From the NCBI RefSeq assembly GCF_014596475.1, contig NZ_MECJ01000013.1, positions 1-64,000 on the forward strand: a stretch of 64,000 bases of DNA, given 5' to 3'. The notes under the pieces were generated by a model. That model was not told where the DNA came from. It searched no databases and saw only the letters and a list, made by a program, of their open reading frames with translations. Both the position numbers and the translations under genes were made by a program. Below are positions 1 through 8,539 of this stretch, piece after piece (the stretch's first letter is position 1; every line of letters starts with the position of its first letter). This stretch comes from Streptomyces sp. CBMA152. GTDB lineage: Bacteria > Actinomycetota > Actinomycetes > Streptomycetales > Streptomycetaceae.

Positions 1-1207
1 GCCGGGGCGCGCCGTCCTCCACGCGCGCGTGCTGCACCTCGTCCGGCAGGCGCGTCCCGCGCGCGGGCGTCCCGCCCCGACGGCCGCCCGCCTCGCCGCC
101 TTGCGGGTCGGCCGTGTCTCTGTACGGCTCGGCGACTCGCGGGTCGTACCCGTCGTCGTGGCCCGGCTGCTGCGGAACCTCCGCCTCCTCGCCGTACCAC
201 CCGCGCCCATCGCCCACGTGGCCCTGCCCGTACGCCGTGGAGCCGCTCGGGGCGTGCGGACGGCCACCTTCCGCCGCATACGGATCACCGCCGCCGGGTC
301 CGTACGTGTCGCCGCTTCCCTGGCCATAGGTACCGGGCGCCGTGCCCGTGCCGTGCGTGGTCGGGCCGTAGCCCGAAGGGGGACCGGAACCCGGCTCCGT
401 GGACACCCGCTGACCCGGGACGCGCCCGGCCTCGATGCCGTACGGAACCGAAGGCGTTCCAGGGCCCGGGCCCGCCCCGACAGGCGCCCCCTCTCCGTAC
501 ACCTCGCCCCCGGCCACCGCCTCCGGCGTCCCGGGCACGGCCACCCGGACATGCCCCTCCCCGTCCGGCACCGTCGCCAGCGCGTCCGGGGACGGGGTGC
601 CGGGGCTCAGGCGCAGGGCCGACTCGCCCAGGCGCAACAGCGCGCCCGCGGGCAGCCGGACCGGGTGCGGGCCGACCGGGGCGCCGTCCACGCGCGTGCC
701 GTTCGTCGAGCCCAGGTCGGCCACCGCCACCCGGCCGTCCTCGCCGACCGTCACCGCGCAGTGCAGCCGGGACACGTCCGGGTCGTCGAGCGGCACGTCC
801 GCGTCCGCCGAGCGGCCGATGCGGATCTGGCCGCCGTGCAGCAGATGGACCCCGCCCGCGTCGGGACCGGCGATCACGCAGAGCCGGGCCTGGGCGGCCT
901 CGCCGTGCTCCGACGCGTACGCCGCGTACGAGGCGGAGGCCGCCGGGGACGAGGAGGGGGAGGAGAGCGCGAGCACGGCGCCGTCGACCAGCGGGGGCTC
1001 GCCGAGCACACGGCGCTGTGGATCCAGCCGCTCGCGCCCCGCGTACAGCACCACCGCGCTGGAGACCTCGGAGCCCGAGGCGGCCGTGGCGAGGCCGGAG
1101 GCGACGGCCGCGAGCGTGGTCCCCGCGGGCGCGGTCACGAGCACGTCGCAGGCGCGCGCCGCAGCGTGGCCGCTGCGCGGCGCGAGGACGGTCAGCCGGA
1201 TCTGCAT
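1..1207 (-). CDS. FHA-domain protein (N-terminal 402 codons; continues past the left edge)
   Basis: The frame is open from an ATG at 1207 down to the window edge, so the C-terminus is missing. Residues about 110-185 form a forkhead-associated domain: 'IRIGRSADADV', 'DVSRLHC' and 'DLGSTNGTRVDG' are visible, the phosphothreonine-binding signature. Residues 1-80 look like a small ubiquitin-like fold, and after about 190 the chain is Gly/Tyr/Pro-rich and probably disordered. A ubiquitin-like domain followed by FHA is seen at the N-terminus of some FtsK/SpoIIIE-type ATPases, but that part is not visible, so this is inference. AAGGGA lies about 12 bases before the start. The gene diverges from two Ser/Thr kinases, which makes it a plausible partner that reads their phosphorylation. 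Confidence 0.8.
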   Translation of the reverse strand, partial: MQIRLTVLAPRSGHAAARACDVLVTAPAGTTLAAVASGLATAASGSEVSSAVVLYAGRERLDPQRRVLGEPPLVDGAVLALSSPSSSPAASASYAAYASEHGEAAQARLCVIAGPDAGGVHLLHGGQIRIGRSADADVPLDDPDVSRLHCAVTVGEDGRVAVADLGSTNGTRVDGAPVGPHPVRLPAGALLRLGESALRLSPGTPSPDALATVPDGEGHVRVAVPGTPEAVAGGEVYGEGAPVGAGPGPGTPSVPYGIEAGRVPGQRVSTEPGSGPPSGYGPTTHGTGTAPGTYGQGSGDTYGPGGGDPYAAEGGRPHAPSGSTAYGQGHVGDGRGWYGEEAEVPQQPGHDDGYDPRVAEPYRDTADPQGGEAGGRRGGTPARGTRLPDEVQHARVEDGAPR

Positions 1208-1601
1208 CGCCTCGGCGGTCCCTTCTGCGCGGGGGTGCCGGGCCAGGAGGGAAACGCCCTTGTGATTCCCCCCACCAGGCACACATGTCGTGCTGAGGGC
1301 ATCCTCGCACCTGCCACTGACAACACGCCCGTCACCCACCTTCAAGTGATCTTGAATGGTCGGCTCTCGACGCAAATGTGGCCGCAAAGTGGCTGGTTGC
1401 GGACCCCGCCGGAATCGACCGCGCCGCTTCGGTACGACCGTTCGGCAACCTTCCGTGCGACGGTGACGTCTTTCCTTCGAACAGCCAGAACGTGTGAGCC
1501 CGCGTCGGCACAGCCGACGGCACTACAGTGGGCCGCCCGGGGCACCCGTCCGGTGCACCCCGGATCAGCCAGAACAGCCAGACCAGCAGGGAGCGCATGA
1601 C
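1208..1601. promoter_or_regulatory. Divergent control region between the FHA gene and pkaA
   Basis: This 394-bp spacer has no credible gene. It holds a perfect dyad TTCAAG-TGAT-CTTGAA at 1341-1356. A second, 7-bp-arm palindrome CGTCGGC-ACA-GCCGACG at 1503-1519 ends five bases before a -10-like TACAGT at 1524-1529 that points toward pkaA. No good -35 box is visible for that -10. The palindromes are seen directly; their role as operators is inference. Confidence 0.45.
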
Positions 1602-3308
1602 GTGCGGCCGGTAGGCAGCAAGTACTTGCTCGAGGAGCCGCTCGGACGCGGCGCCACGGGCACGGTCTGGCGCGCCCGCCAGAGAGAGGCCGCGGGCGCC
1701 GAGGCGGCCGTGGCCGGCCAGCCCGGCGAGACCGTCGCGATCAAGGTCCTCAAGGAGGAGCTCGCCAACGACGCCGACGTCGTGATGCGGTTCCTGCGCG
1801 AGCGCTCGGTGCTGCTGCGCCTGACGCACCCCAACATCGTGCGCACCCGCGACCTCGTCGTCGAGGGCGACCTCCTGGCCCTGGTCATGGACCTGATCGA
1901 CGGCCCCGATCTGCACCGCTACCTGCGCGAGAGCGGCCCGCTCACCCCGGTCGCCGCCTCCCTGCTCACCGCGCAGATCGCCGACGCGCTCGCCGCCAGC
2001 CACGCCGACGGCGTCGTCCACCGCGACCTGAAGCCCGCCAACGTCCTCCTGGACGAGCGCGACGGCGCGATGCACCCGATGCTCACCGACTTCGGCATCG
2101 CGCGCCTTGCGGACTCCCCGGGCCTGACCCGTACGCACGAGTTCGTCGGCACGCCCGCGTATGTGGCGCCGGAGTCCGCCGAGGGCCGCCCGCAGACCTC
2201 CGCCGTCGACATCTACGGCGCCGGCATCCTGCTGTACGAGCTGATCACCGGGCGTCCGCCGTTCGCGGGCGGGACCGCCCTTGAGGTGCTGCACCGGCAC
2301 CTGAGCGAGGAGCCGCGCCGCCCCACGACCGTGCCCGGCCCGCTGTGGACGGTCATCGAGCGCTGTCTGCGCAAGAACCCGGACGAGCGGCCCAGCGCCG
2401 AGAACCTGGCGCGCGGACTGCGCGTCGTCGCGGCCGGTATCGGGGTCCACTCGACCCCGGCGCAGGTCGAGGCGGCCGACGGCGTGGGCGCCCTGCTCGC
2501 GCCCGACCCGGCGCCCGCCGCCGTCCCCGAGACCCCGGGCGCGGCCGACCCCACCCAGGTCCTGCCGAGCACCACGCGCGCGTACGACCCGGCCGCGCCG
2601 ACCTCGATGCTGCCGAACACGGGCGCGGCGGACCCGACGTCGGTCCTGCCCCACCGGGGCGCCGCCGACCCGACCGCGGTCATGCCCCCCGTGCCGGGGC
2701 AGCCCGCTGCGCAGGGTCAGTACAACCCGCAGCAGCCCGAGCAGCCGCACCCCTGGCAGTCCCAGCTCCAGGCGGCCCGCGACCGCAACGAGCAGACGCA
2801 GCTCCAGTACCTGGACCCCGCCGAGGACCCGCTGCGCCGCCGCCCGCACCGCCAGCAGCCGCCGCAGCAGCCCCAGCAGCAGCGTCCGCCGCAGGGCCAC
2901 CAGCCCAGGCCGCAGCAGTACGCCCCGCAGCAGCCCCAGCCGTACCGCCAGCAGCCCCAGCAGCAGCCGTACGCCCAGCCGCCGCAGCACCAGCAGTACG
3001 CGCCGCAGCCCCAGCACCAGCAGTACGCGCCCCCGCAGCAGCCTCATCCGCCCCAGCAGCCGCAGGCTCCCGCGCCCCGCGAGCCGCGCCGCCGCGGCGC
3101 GAACCCGATGCGCATCCCGGGCCTCGGCTGCCTCAAGGGCTGCCTGTTCACCTTCATCCTGCTGTTCGTCGCGGGCTGGCTGATCTGGGAGCTGACCCCG
3201 CTCCAGGACTGGGTGGCCCAGGGCAAGAGCTACTGGCAGGCGATCGGCGACGCGATCTCCAAGGTCTCGGGCTGGATCGGCGAACTGGGCGGCAAGTCCG
3301 GCGGCTGA
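1602..3308 (+). CDS. pkaA: Membrane Ser/Thr protein kinase, PkaA-type
   Basis: This 568-residue Hanks-type kinase has its catalytic domain at about 8-270: the glycine loop 'GRGATGTV', Lys48 in 'VAIKVL', catalytic Asp142 in 'HRDLKPANVLL', DFG at 163-165 and an APE-type 'YVAPES'. A Gln/Pro-rich linker follows (about 360-500), then one membrane helix near 515-535 and a short outer tail. There are no PASTA domains. GTG 1602 is chosen because CAGGGAG precedes it and the kinase domain starts at once; the open frame back to 1494 lacks a ribosome site. It phosphorylates protein Ser/Thr from the cytoplasmic face of the membrane. The neighbouring kinase and prfB match the S. coelicolor pkaA-pkaB locus; the symbol rests on that order. 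Confidence 0.9.
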   Translation: MRPVGSKYLLEEPLGRGATGTVWRARQREAAGAEAAVAGQPGETVAIKVLKEELANDADVVMRFLRERSVLLRLTHPNIVRTRDLVVEGDLLALVMDLIDGPDLHRYLRESGPLTPVAASLLTAQIADALAASHADGVVHRDLKPANVLLDERDGAMHPMLTDFGIARLADSPGLTRTHEFVGTPAYVAPESAEGRPQTSAVDIYGAGILLYELITGRPPFAGGTALEVLHRHLSEEPRRPTTVPGPLWTVIERCLRKNPDERPSAENLARGLRVVAAGIGVHSTPAQVEAADGVGALLAPDPAPAAVPETPGAADPTQVLPSTTRAYDPAAPTSMLPNTGAADPTSVLPHRGAADPTAVMPPVPGQPAAQGQYNPQQPEQPHPWQSQLQAARDRNEQTQLQYLDPAEDPLRRRPHRQQPPQQPQQQRPPQGHQPRPQQYAPQQPQPYRQQPQQQPYAQPPQHQQYAPQPQHQQYAPPQQPHPPQQPQAPAPREPRRRGANPMRIPGLGCLKGCLFTFILLFVAGWLIWELTPLQDWVAQGKSYWQAIGDAISKVSGWIGELGGKSGG

Positions 3309-3314
3309 TGAGCG

Positions 3315-3349
3315 GCGTACGAGGGCCGCACGTAAAACCCCTCGTACGC
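3315..3349 (+). terminator. Stem-loop after pkaA, whose right arm starts a three-fold 11-bp repeat
   Basis: A perfect 11-bp inverted repeat (GCGTACGAGGG / CCCTCGTACGC) starts six bases after the pkaA stop. There is no T tract, which is usual in this group. The right arm overlaps the first of three tandem copies of CTCGTACGCAC at 3341, 3352 and 3363 (the last truncated). Since the copies repeat every 11 bp, about one helical turn, they may be a protein-binding array ahead of pkaB. A -10-like TAGCCT lies at 3457-3462. Confidence 0.5.
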
Positions 3350-3494
3350 ACCTCGTACGCACCTCGTACGCGGTCCAGGACGCCCACTTCATCGATATGT
3401 CGACTTCCAGGGGGTGATTTCCCGCTCGGAAGTGAAGGTTGGCGTCCCGGCCGCGTAGCCTCGGCGTGCACAGCCAGCCGCTGAGGGAGCAGTC

Positions 3495-4724
3495 TTGGCA
3501 CGGAATATCGGCAGCCGGTACACCGCCCACCAGATCCTGGGGCGGGGCAGCGCCGGCACGGTGTGGCTAGGCGAGGGGCCGGACGGGCCCGTCGCCATCA
3601 AGCTGCTGCGCGAAGACCTGGCCGCCGACCAGGAGCTCGTCGGCCGCTTCGTGCAGGAGCGCACCGCGCTGCTCGGGCTCGACCACCCCAACGTCGTGGG
3701 CGTACGCGACCTCGTCGTCGACGGCAACGACCTCGCCCTGGTCATGGACCTGGTGCGCGGTACGGACGTACGCACCCGGCTCGACCGCGAGCGGCGCCTG
3801 GCCCCCGAGGCGGCGGTGGCGATCGTCGCGGACGTCGCAGACGGCCTGGCCGCCGCGCACGCGGCCGGAGTCGTCCACCGGGACGTGAAGCCCGAGAACA
3901 TCCTCCTGGACATGCAGGGCCCGCTCGGCCCCGGCGGCGCGCACCCGGCCCTGCTCACCGACTTCGGCGTGGCCAAGCTGATCGACACGCCGCGCCGCAC
4001 CAAGGCGACCCGCATCATCGGCACGCCGGACTACCTCGCCCCCGAGATCGTCGAGGGCCTGCCGCCCAGGGCGGCGGTCGACATCTACGCCCTGGCGACG
4101 GTCCTGTACGAGCTCCTCGCGGGCTTCACGCCGTTCGGCGGCGGCCACCCCGGCGCGGTCCTGCGCCGCCATGTCACCGAGACGGTGGTGCCGCTGCCCG
4201 GCATCCCGGACGAGCTGTGGCAGCTGATCGTCCAGTGCCTCGCCAAGGCCCCCGCCTCCCGCCTTCGCGCTTCGGAACTCTCCGTGCGCCTGCGCGAACT
4301 GCTCCCCCTGGTCGCGGGCATGCCCCCGCTGGACGTGGACGAGCCGGGGTCCGAGGAACCGGAGGAGCCCCCGTACGAGGAGCCCGCGCCCCCGTCCGGC
4401 TCGCCCCGCCGGGGCGCCGTGCCGCTGGTGCCGGGCGCGCCCCTGGACTCCAACCGGGACACCCACACGAGCATGCGCGTCCCCGGCCCCGACGAGCTCG
4501 CGGGCGGCCCCCTGGGCACGGCCCGCGCCCCCCGCCCGTCCGGCACGCCCCGCCCCGGCTCGGCCCGCCACCGCGCGGACCAGCTCCGCAGACGCCGTAT
4601 CGTCCTGGGCGCCTCGGCGGCCGCCCTGGCGGCGGCCCTGGGCATCGGCGCCTGGCTGGCCGTCTCCGGCGGCGACGACAAGCCCCCGCAGGACTCCAAG
4701 CACTCCGCGCCGACGACGCCGTAG
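3495..4724 (+). CDS. pkaB: Membrane Ser/Thr protein kinase, PkaB-type
   Basis: This 409-residue kinase is related to the preceding one. The glycine loop is 'GRGSAGTV', ATP-binding Lys is Lys36 in 'VAIKLL', the catalytic Asp is Asp130 in '[11 protein letters not shown]' and DFG is at 156-158. After the kinase domain (about 5-265) there is an acidic, Pro-rich stretch. One membrane helix (about 369-387) follows an RRR anchor, and about 20 residues lie outside. It starts at TTG 3495, supported by GAGGGAG five bases upstream. It has no extracellular sensing domain, so how it receives a signal is unclear. A separate -10-like sequence before it suggests it can be transcribed apart from pkaA. Confidence 0.9.
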   Translation: MARNIGSRYTAHQILGRGSAGTVWLGEGPDGPVAIKLLREDLAADQELVGRFVQERTALLGLDHPNVVGVRDLVVDGNDLALVMDLVRGTDVRTRLDRERRLAPEAAVAIVADVADGLAAAHAAGVVHRDVKPENILLDMQGPLGPGGAHPALLTDFGVAKLIDTPRRTKATRIIGTPDYLAPEIVEGLPPRAAVDIYALATVLYELLAGFTPFGGGHPGAVLRRHVTETVVPLPGIPDELWQLIVQCLAKAPASRLRASELSVRLRELLPLVAGMPPLDVDEPGSEEPEEPPYEEPAPPSGSPRRGAVPLVPGAPLDSNRDTHTSMRVPGPDELAGGPLGTARAPRPSGTPRPGSARHRADQLRRRRIVLGASAAALAAALGIGAWLAVSGGDDKPPQDSKHSAPTTP

Positions 4725-4794
4725 TCCCCGGGCCCCGCGCGCGTGCCGGGGCACAGGGGGAAACGTCCTTGCGCGCAGCCGTTACGCTGGACCC

Positions 4795-5898
4795 GTGGCA
4801 GTCGTCGATGTATCCGAAGAGCTGAAGTCCCTCTCCTCGACCATGGGGTCGATCGAGGCCGTCCTGGACCTCGACAAGCTGAGGGCAGACATTGCCGTGC
4901 TTGAGGAGCAGGCCGCCGCGCCGTCCCTGTGGGACGACCCGGAGGCCGCCCAGAAGATCACGAGCAAGCTTTCGCACCTCCAGGCCGAGGTCCGCAAGAC
5001 GGAGAGCCTGCGCGGCCGCATCGACGACCTCGCGGTGCTGTTCGAGCTCGCCCAGGAGATGGACGACGCGGACACCCTCGCCGAGGCCGAGACCGAGCTC
5101 GTCTCCGTGCGCAAGGCGCTGGACGAGATGGAGGTCCGCACCCTGCTGTCCGGCGAGTACGCCGAGCGCGAGGCCCTCGTCAACATCCGCGCCGAGGCCG
5201 GCGGCGTCGACGCCTCCGACTTCGCCGAGCGCCTGCAGCGCATGTACCTGCGCTGGGCCGAGCGCCACGGCTACCCGACCGAGGTGTACGAGACCTCGTA
5301 CGCGGAAGAGGCCGGCATCAAGTCGACCACCTTCGTGGTGAAGGCGCCGTACGCGTACGGCACGCTCTCCGTCGAGCAGGGCACCCACCGCCTGGTGCGC
5401 ATCTCGCCCTTCGACAACCAGGGCCGCCGCCAGACCTCGTTCGCGGGCGTCGAGGTGCTGCCGGTCGTCGAGTCCAGCGACCACGTCGAGATCGACGAGG
5501 GCGAACTGCGCGTGGACGTCTACCGCGCCTCCGGCCCCGGCGGCCAGGGCGTCAACACCACCGACTCGGCCGTGCGCATCACGCACCTGCCGACCGGCAT
5601 CGTCGTCTCCTGCCAGAACGAGCGCTCGCAGATCCAGAACAAGGCCAGCGCCATGAACGTCCTCCAGGCCAAGCTCCTTGAGCGCCGCCGCCAGGAGGAG
5701 CAGGCGAAGATGGACGCGCTCAAGGACGGCGGCAGCTCCTGGGGCAACCAGATGCGTTCGTACGTCCTGCACCCGTACCAGATGGTCAAGGACCTGCGCA
5801 CCGAGTTCGAGGTCGGCAACCCGCAGTCCGTCCTGGACGGCGAGATCGACGGATTCCTCGAAGCGGGAATTCGCTGGCGCAAGCAGCAGGAGAAGTAA
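4795..5898 (+). CDS. prfB: Peptide chain release factor 2
   Basis: RF2 recognises UGA and UAA in the ribosomal A site and triggers release of the finished peptide. The 367-residue protein has the recognition tripeptide SPF in '[12 protein letters not shown]', the catalytic GGQ loop in '[15 protein letters not shown]' and a helical N-terminal domain, and it is full length. The frame is continuous from GTG 4795. The autoregulatory UGA frameshift near codon 26 of the E. coli gene is absent. TACGCT at 4783-4788 sits seven bases before GTG and no ribosome site is visible, so the message may be leaderless. A strong terminator follows. Confidence 0.97.
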   Translation: MAVVDVSEELKSLSSTMGSIEAVLDLDKLRADIAVLEEQAAAPSLWDDPEAAQKITSKLSHLQAEVRKTESLRGRIDDLAVLFELAQEMDDADTLAEAETELVSVRKALDEMEVRTLLSGEYAEREALVNIRAEAGGVDASDFAERLQRMYLRWAERHGYPTEVYETSYAEEAGIKSTTFVVKAPYAYGTLSVEQGTHRLVRISPFDNQGRRQTSFAGVEVLPVVESSDHVEIDEGELRVDVYRASGPGGQGVNTTDSAVRITHLPTGIVVSCQNERSQIQNKASAMNVLQAKLLERRRQEEQAKMDALKDGGSSWGNQMRSYVLHPYQMVKDLRTEFEVGNPQSVLDGEIDGFLEAGIRWRKQQEK

Positions 5899-5937
5899 CC
5901 GGCGGGAAGTGACCGCCGCGTTTTTGAGGCTTTGTCG

Positions 5938-5976
5938 ACAAGGGAACTGCCGCTCACTGAGCGGCAGTTCCCTTGT
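5938..5976 (+). terminator. Near-perfect 39-bp palindrome, prfB terminator
   Basis: The two arms are exact complements over 19 bases, from ACAAGGGAACTG at the left to CAGTTCCCTTGT at the right, centred on a single base at 5957, with T-rich sequence just after. Folding gives a 16-bp stem with a 7-base loop. It lies 39 bases past the prfB stop and is the strongest terminator in this part of the window. Confidence 0.9.
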
Positions 5977-6194
5977 TTCGTCACAGTTGCAACCCCATGT
6001 ACCGGACAACTGACGCCATTTGCGACATCGATCCCTAAACGACCTTGACGTGATTCTTAGGTGTGCGGAAAGGTGGCGCGCGGCATGCGTATATCCGGGG
6101 CGCGTGTGACGGGGGCGACGCAAGCGGCCTCCCTCGGTCCCGCGGCCCCCGGGCGCTGCCCCATGACGATTCAGCTACTGGGGGTAGCAGACAT

Positions 6195-7232
6195 ATGACG
6201 AAGAAGACGCGGCTGCGTGTCGCGCGGATAGCCGCAGGCGCGGTGATCGCCGCCGGTGCGTCCCTGACCGCTGCGGGGGCGGCCTCGGCCGTCGGTGTCG
6301 ACGTGAACATCGGTGGCCTCAACGCCAAGGCCGAGGTCAACAAGAGCGGCGTCGGCGTCGGCGTCCAGGGTGAGACGGACGGCGGCACCGGCACGGTCGG
6401 CGGCATCGGCGGTGTCGACACCGGCGGTTCGTCGAGCACCGGTGGTACGTCCACGACCGGTGGCAGCACCACGGACGGCGGCTCGACCGGTGGCTCGTCC
6501 ACCACGGGCGGCTCGTCCACGACCGGTGGTTCGTCCTCCACGGGCGGCAGCACCACGACCGACGGCGGCTCGTCCAGCACGGGTGGCTCGTCGTCGACCG
6601 GCGGCTCGTCGAGCACCGGTGGTACGTCCACGACCGGTGGCAGCACCACGGACGGCGGCTCGACCGGTGGCTCGTCCACCACGGGCGGCTCGTCCACGAC
6701 CGGCGGTTCGTCCACCACGGGTGGCTCCACCGGTGGTTCGACCACGGGTGGCTCGACCACCGGTGGCACCTCGTCCACGGGCGGCACGTCGAGCACCGGC
6801 GGCACCTCGTCGACCGGCGGCTCGTCCACCACGGGTGGCTCGTCCACCGGCGGCACGTCCTCCACGGGTGGCTCGTCGACCGGCGGCTCCTCCACCACGG
6901 GCGGCTCGTCCGCGACCGGTGGCTCCTCCACGGGTGGCTCGTCCACCTCCGGCGGCTCCTCCGCGACCGGCGGCACCGGCGGCAGCAGCACCGGTGGCTC
7001 CACCTCCGGCGGCACCTGCACCGTCTCGCTCGACGGCGCCAGCTGCCCGGACAACACCACCCCCGACAGCGGTGGCTCCAAGCCGGTCGAGCAGGGCAAG
7101 GCCAAGGACGAGCTCGCCGAGACCGGTGCGGGCGAGACCACGTTCCTGCTGGTCGGCGCCGCGACGATGATCGCCGGTGGCATCGGCTTCCGGATCATGC
7201 CGCGCCTGGTCGGCGGCCGTACCGTCGCCTAA
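6195..7232 (+). CDS. Gly/Ser/Thr repeat surface protein with a LAETG sortase signal
   Basis: This 345-residue exported protein has a twin-arginine-free signal peptide (about 1-35, basic then Ala-rich), a short domain to about residue 75, and a low-complexity region to about 275 built from GGSS, GGST and GGTSS units. A segment with two Cys follows. At the C-terminus are Leu307-Ala-Glu-Thr-Gly311, a hydrophobic helix and an Arg-containing tail: the layout of a cell-wall sorting signal. LAxTG is the motif favoured by the class E sortases of streptomycetes, so covalent attachment to peptidoglycan is expected. ATG 6195 is chosen for GGGGG upstream and the signal peptide that follows. The repeat suggests a flexible stalk; no ligand can be inferred. 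Confidence 0.85.
   Translation: MTKKTRLRVARIAAGAVIAAGASLTAAGAASAVGVDVNIGGLNAKAEVNKSGVGVGVQGETDGGTGTVGGIGGVDTGGSSSTGGTSTTGGSTTDGGSTGGSSTTGGSSTTGGSSSTGGSTTTDGGSSSTGGSSSTGGSSSTGGTSTTGGSTTDGGSTGGSSTTGGSSTTGGSSTTGGSTGGSTTGGSTTGGTSSTGGTSSTGGTSSTGGSSTTGGSSTGGTSSTGGSSTGGSSTTGGSSATGGSSTGGSSTSGGSSATGGTGGSSTGGSTSGGTCTVSLDGASCPDNTTPDSGGSKPVEQGKAKDELAETGAGETTFLLVGAATMIAGGIGFRIMPRLVGGRTVA
6429..6703 (+). repeat. Tandem 177-bp direct repeat inside the surface-protein gene
   Basis: A block of about 98 bp starting at 6429 recurs almost unchanged at 6606. The offset is 177 bp, which keeps the reading frame (59 codons). It contains many smaller GG-Ser/Thr units, so the gene can probably gain or lose stalk length by slippage or recombination. 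Confidence 0.8.
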
Positions 7233-7260
7233 GCGGTACACGCGGTAACCAGTACGCACA

Positions 7261-7298
7261 GTGGGGCCCGGGGCGCATTCCAGCACCCCGGGCCCCAC
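7261..7298. terminator. Bidirectional terminator between converging genes
   Basis: A perfect 13-bp stem (GTGGGGCCCGGGG / CCCCGGGCCCCAC) encloses a 12-base loop. It lies between the stop of the surface-protein gene and the stop of the convergent small zinc-ribbon gene, so it can serve both. Confidence 0.85.
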
Positions 7299-7329
7299 CT
7301 GCGTCCATGCGTAAAACGCGTAAAGCTCG

Positions 7330-7521
7330 CTACACACCCTGGTGGGCCAGCAGGGCCACCGCGGCCACCAGCACCACGAGCAGCGTCACCAGGGCCACCG
7401 GGCTCAGTCCGCCCCACGGGCCTTCCTGCTGGAGCCGCTCCCGGTTGGCCCGGCACACGGGGCAGCGGCCCTCGCTGACGGGCGCCGCGCAGTTCGCGCA
7501 CACCAATCGGTCATAGGTCAT
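7330..7521 (-). CDS. Small zinc-ribbon protein with a C-terminal membrane helix
   Basis: This 63-residue protein carries two Cys-x2-Cys pairs ('CANC' near residue 8 and 'CPVC' near residue 20), a zinc-ribbon pattern, followed by a charged stretch and one membrane helix (about 41-60). ATG 7521 is chosen for the excellent GGAGGA upstream; the open frame back to 7656 has no such site. It is a tail-anchored or type II membrane protein of unknown job. Its place between prfB and ftsE matches a conserved small gene in S. coelicolor. It reads away from ftsE, so the two probably share a control region. Confidence 0.8.
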   Translation of the reverse strand: MTYDRLVCANCAAPVSEGRCPVCRANRERLQQEGPWGGLSPVALVTLLVVLVAAVALLAHQGV

Positions 7522-7801
7522 GCGCTTTCCTCCTCCCGCGCGGCGGAGCCGCTGTATGCACGTACTGCTCCGCACAACGCTCAGGGAAACGCAACCGTTC
7601 CCTCTACCACTGTGCCAGCTCCCGCGCGTTTCGGCGCGCCCCACCTGATTCTGCACCCGCAGGGGAGCCCGAGGACGGCCAGAAGCGATCCGTCAACGGG
7701 ACATAAGGCGCATCCCCGGAACATCCTCGGACGGTGCCTGCACGGCCCAGGCCGGTTCGCGTAGTGTCACGCACACCTATTCCCGGCGACCGTGGTGCAC
7801 C

Positions 7802-8491
7802 GTGATCCGATTCGACAACGTCTCCAAGACTTATCCCAAGCAGAGCCACCCCGCTCTGCGGGACGTCTCCCTCGACATCGAGAAGGGTGAGTTCGTCTTC
7901 CTCGTCGGTTCGTCCGGCTCCGGGAAGTCGACCTTCCTCCGACTCATCCTGCGCGAGGAGCGCGCCAGCCAAGGGCAGGTGCACGTGCTCGGCAAGGACC
8001 TGGCCCGGCTCACCAACTGGAAGGTGCCGCACATGCGCCGCCAGCTGGGGACCGTCTTCCAGGACTTCCGGCTGCTCCCCAACAAGACGGTCGCCGAGAA
8101 CGTGGCCTTCGCCCAGGAGGTCATCGGCAAGCCCCGCGGCGAGATCCGCAAGGCCGTGCCGCAGGTGCTCGACCTCGTCGGGCTCGGCGGCAAGGAGGAC
8201 CGGCGCCCCGGTGAGCTCTCCGGCGGTGAGCAGCAGCGCGTCGCCATCGCGCGCGCCTTCGTCAACCGGCCGATGCTGCTGATCGCGGACGAGCCGACCG
8301 GCAACCTGGACCCGCAGACCTCGGTCGGCATCATGAAGCTCCTTGACCGGATCAACCGGACCGGGACCACCGTGATCATGGCGACCCACGACCAGAACAT
8401 CGTCGACCAGATGCGCAAGCGTGTTATCGAGCTCGAAAAGGGCCGTCTCGTACGTGACCAGGCGCGCGGCGTCTACGGCTACCAGCACTGA
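7802..8491 (+). CDS. ftsE: Cell-division ABC ATPase FtsE
   Basis: FtsE is the cytoplasmic ATPase that drives FtsX to control cell-wall hydrolases at division or growth sites. The 229-residue protein has Walker A 'GSSGSGKST' (about 36-44), the ABC signature 'LSGGEQQR', Walker B 'LLIADEPTG' and the switch His in 'MATHDQNI'. It begins at GTG 7802 and is the usual length for the family. ftsX follows after 48 bases, so they are probably one transcript. The upstream spacer (7522-7801) holds a dyad AGGGAA-N9-TTCCCT at 7583-7603 and no gene. Confidence 0.97.
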   Translation: MIRFDNVSKTYPKQSHPALRDVSLDIEKGEFVFLVGSSGSGKSTFLRLILREERASQGQVHVLGKDLARLTNWKVPHMRRQLGTVFQDFRLLPNKTVAENVAFAQEVIGKPRGEIRKAVPQVLDLVGLGGKEDRRPGELSGGEQQRVAIARAFVNRPMLLIADEPTGNLDPQTSVGIMKLLDRINRTGTTVIMATHDQNIVDQMRKRVIELEKGRLVRDQARGVYGYQH

Positions 8492-8539
8492 TGCGCTGAG
8501 CATCGAGCCCGAAAGCACGGAAAGGCTTAACCAGTCGCC

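Noticed and set aside
29..1600. Long plus-strand frames over the FHA gene
   Set aside because: High-GC shadow frames. Only the minus-strand frame from ATG 1207 shows FHA motifs.
4795..5000. Programmed frameshift in prfB
   Set aside because: The frame is continuous from GTG and there is no early in-frame TGA.
6429..6980. CRISPR-like regular repeats
   Set aside because: Units are coding, in frame, with no unique spacers of constant length and no cas genes. The same applies to 14400-14670.
6035..7198. Minus-strand Pro/Val/Glu repeat protein opposite the surface-protein gene
   Set aside because: It is the complement of the Gly/Ser/Thr repeat. The plus frame has a signal peptide and LAETG sorting signal; the minus frame has neither.
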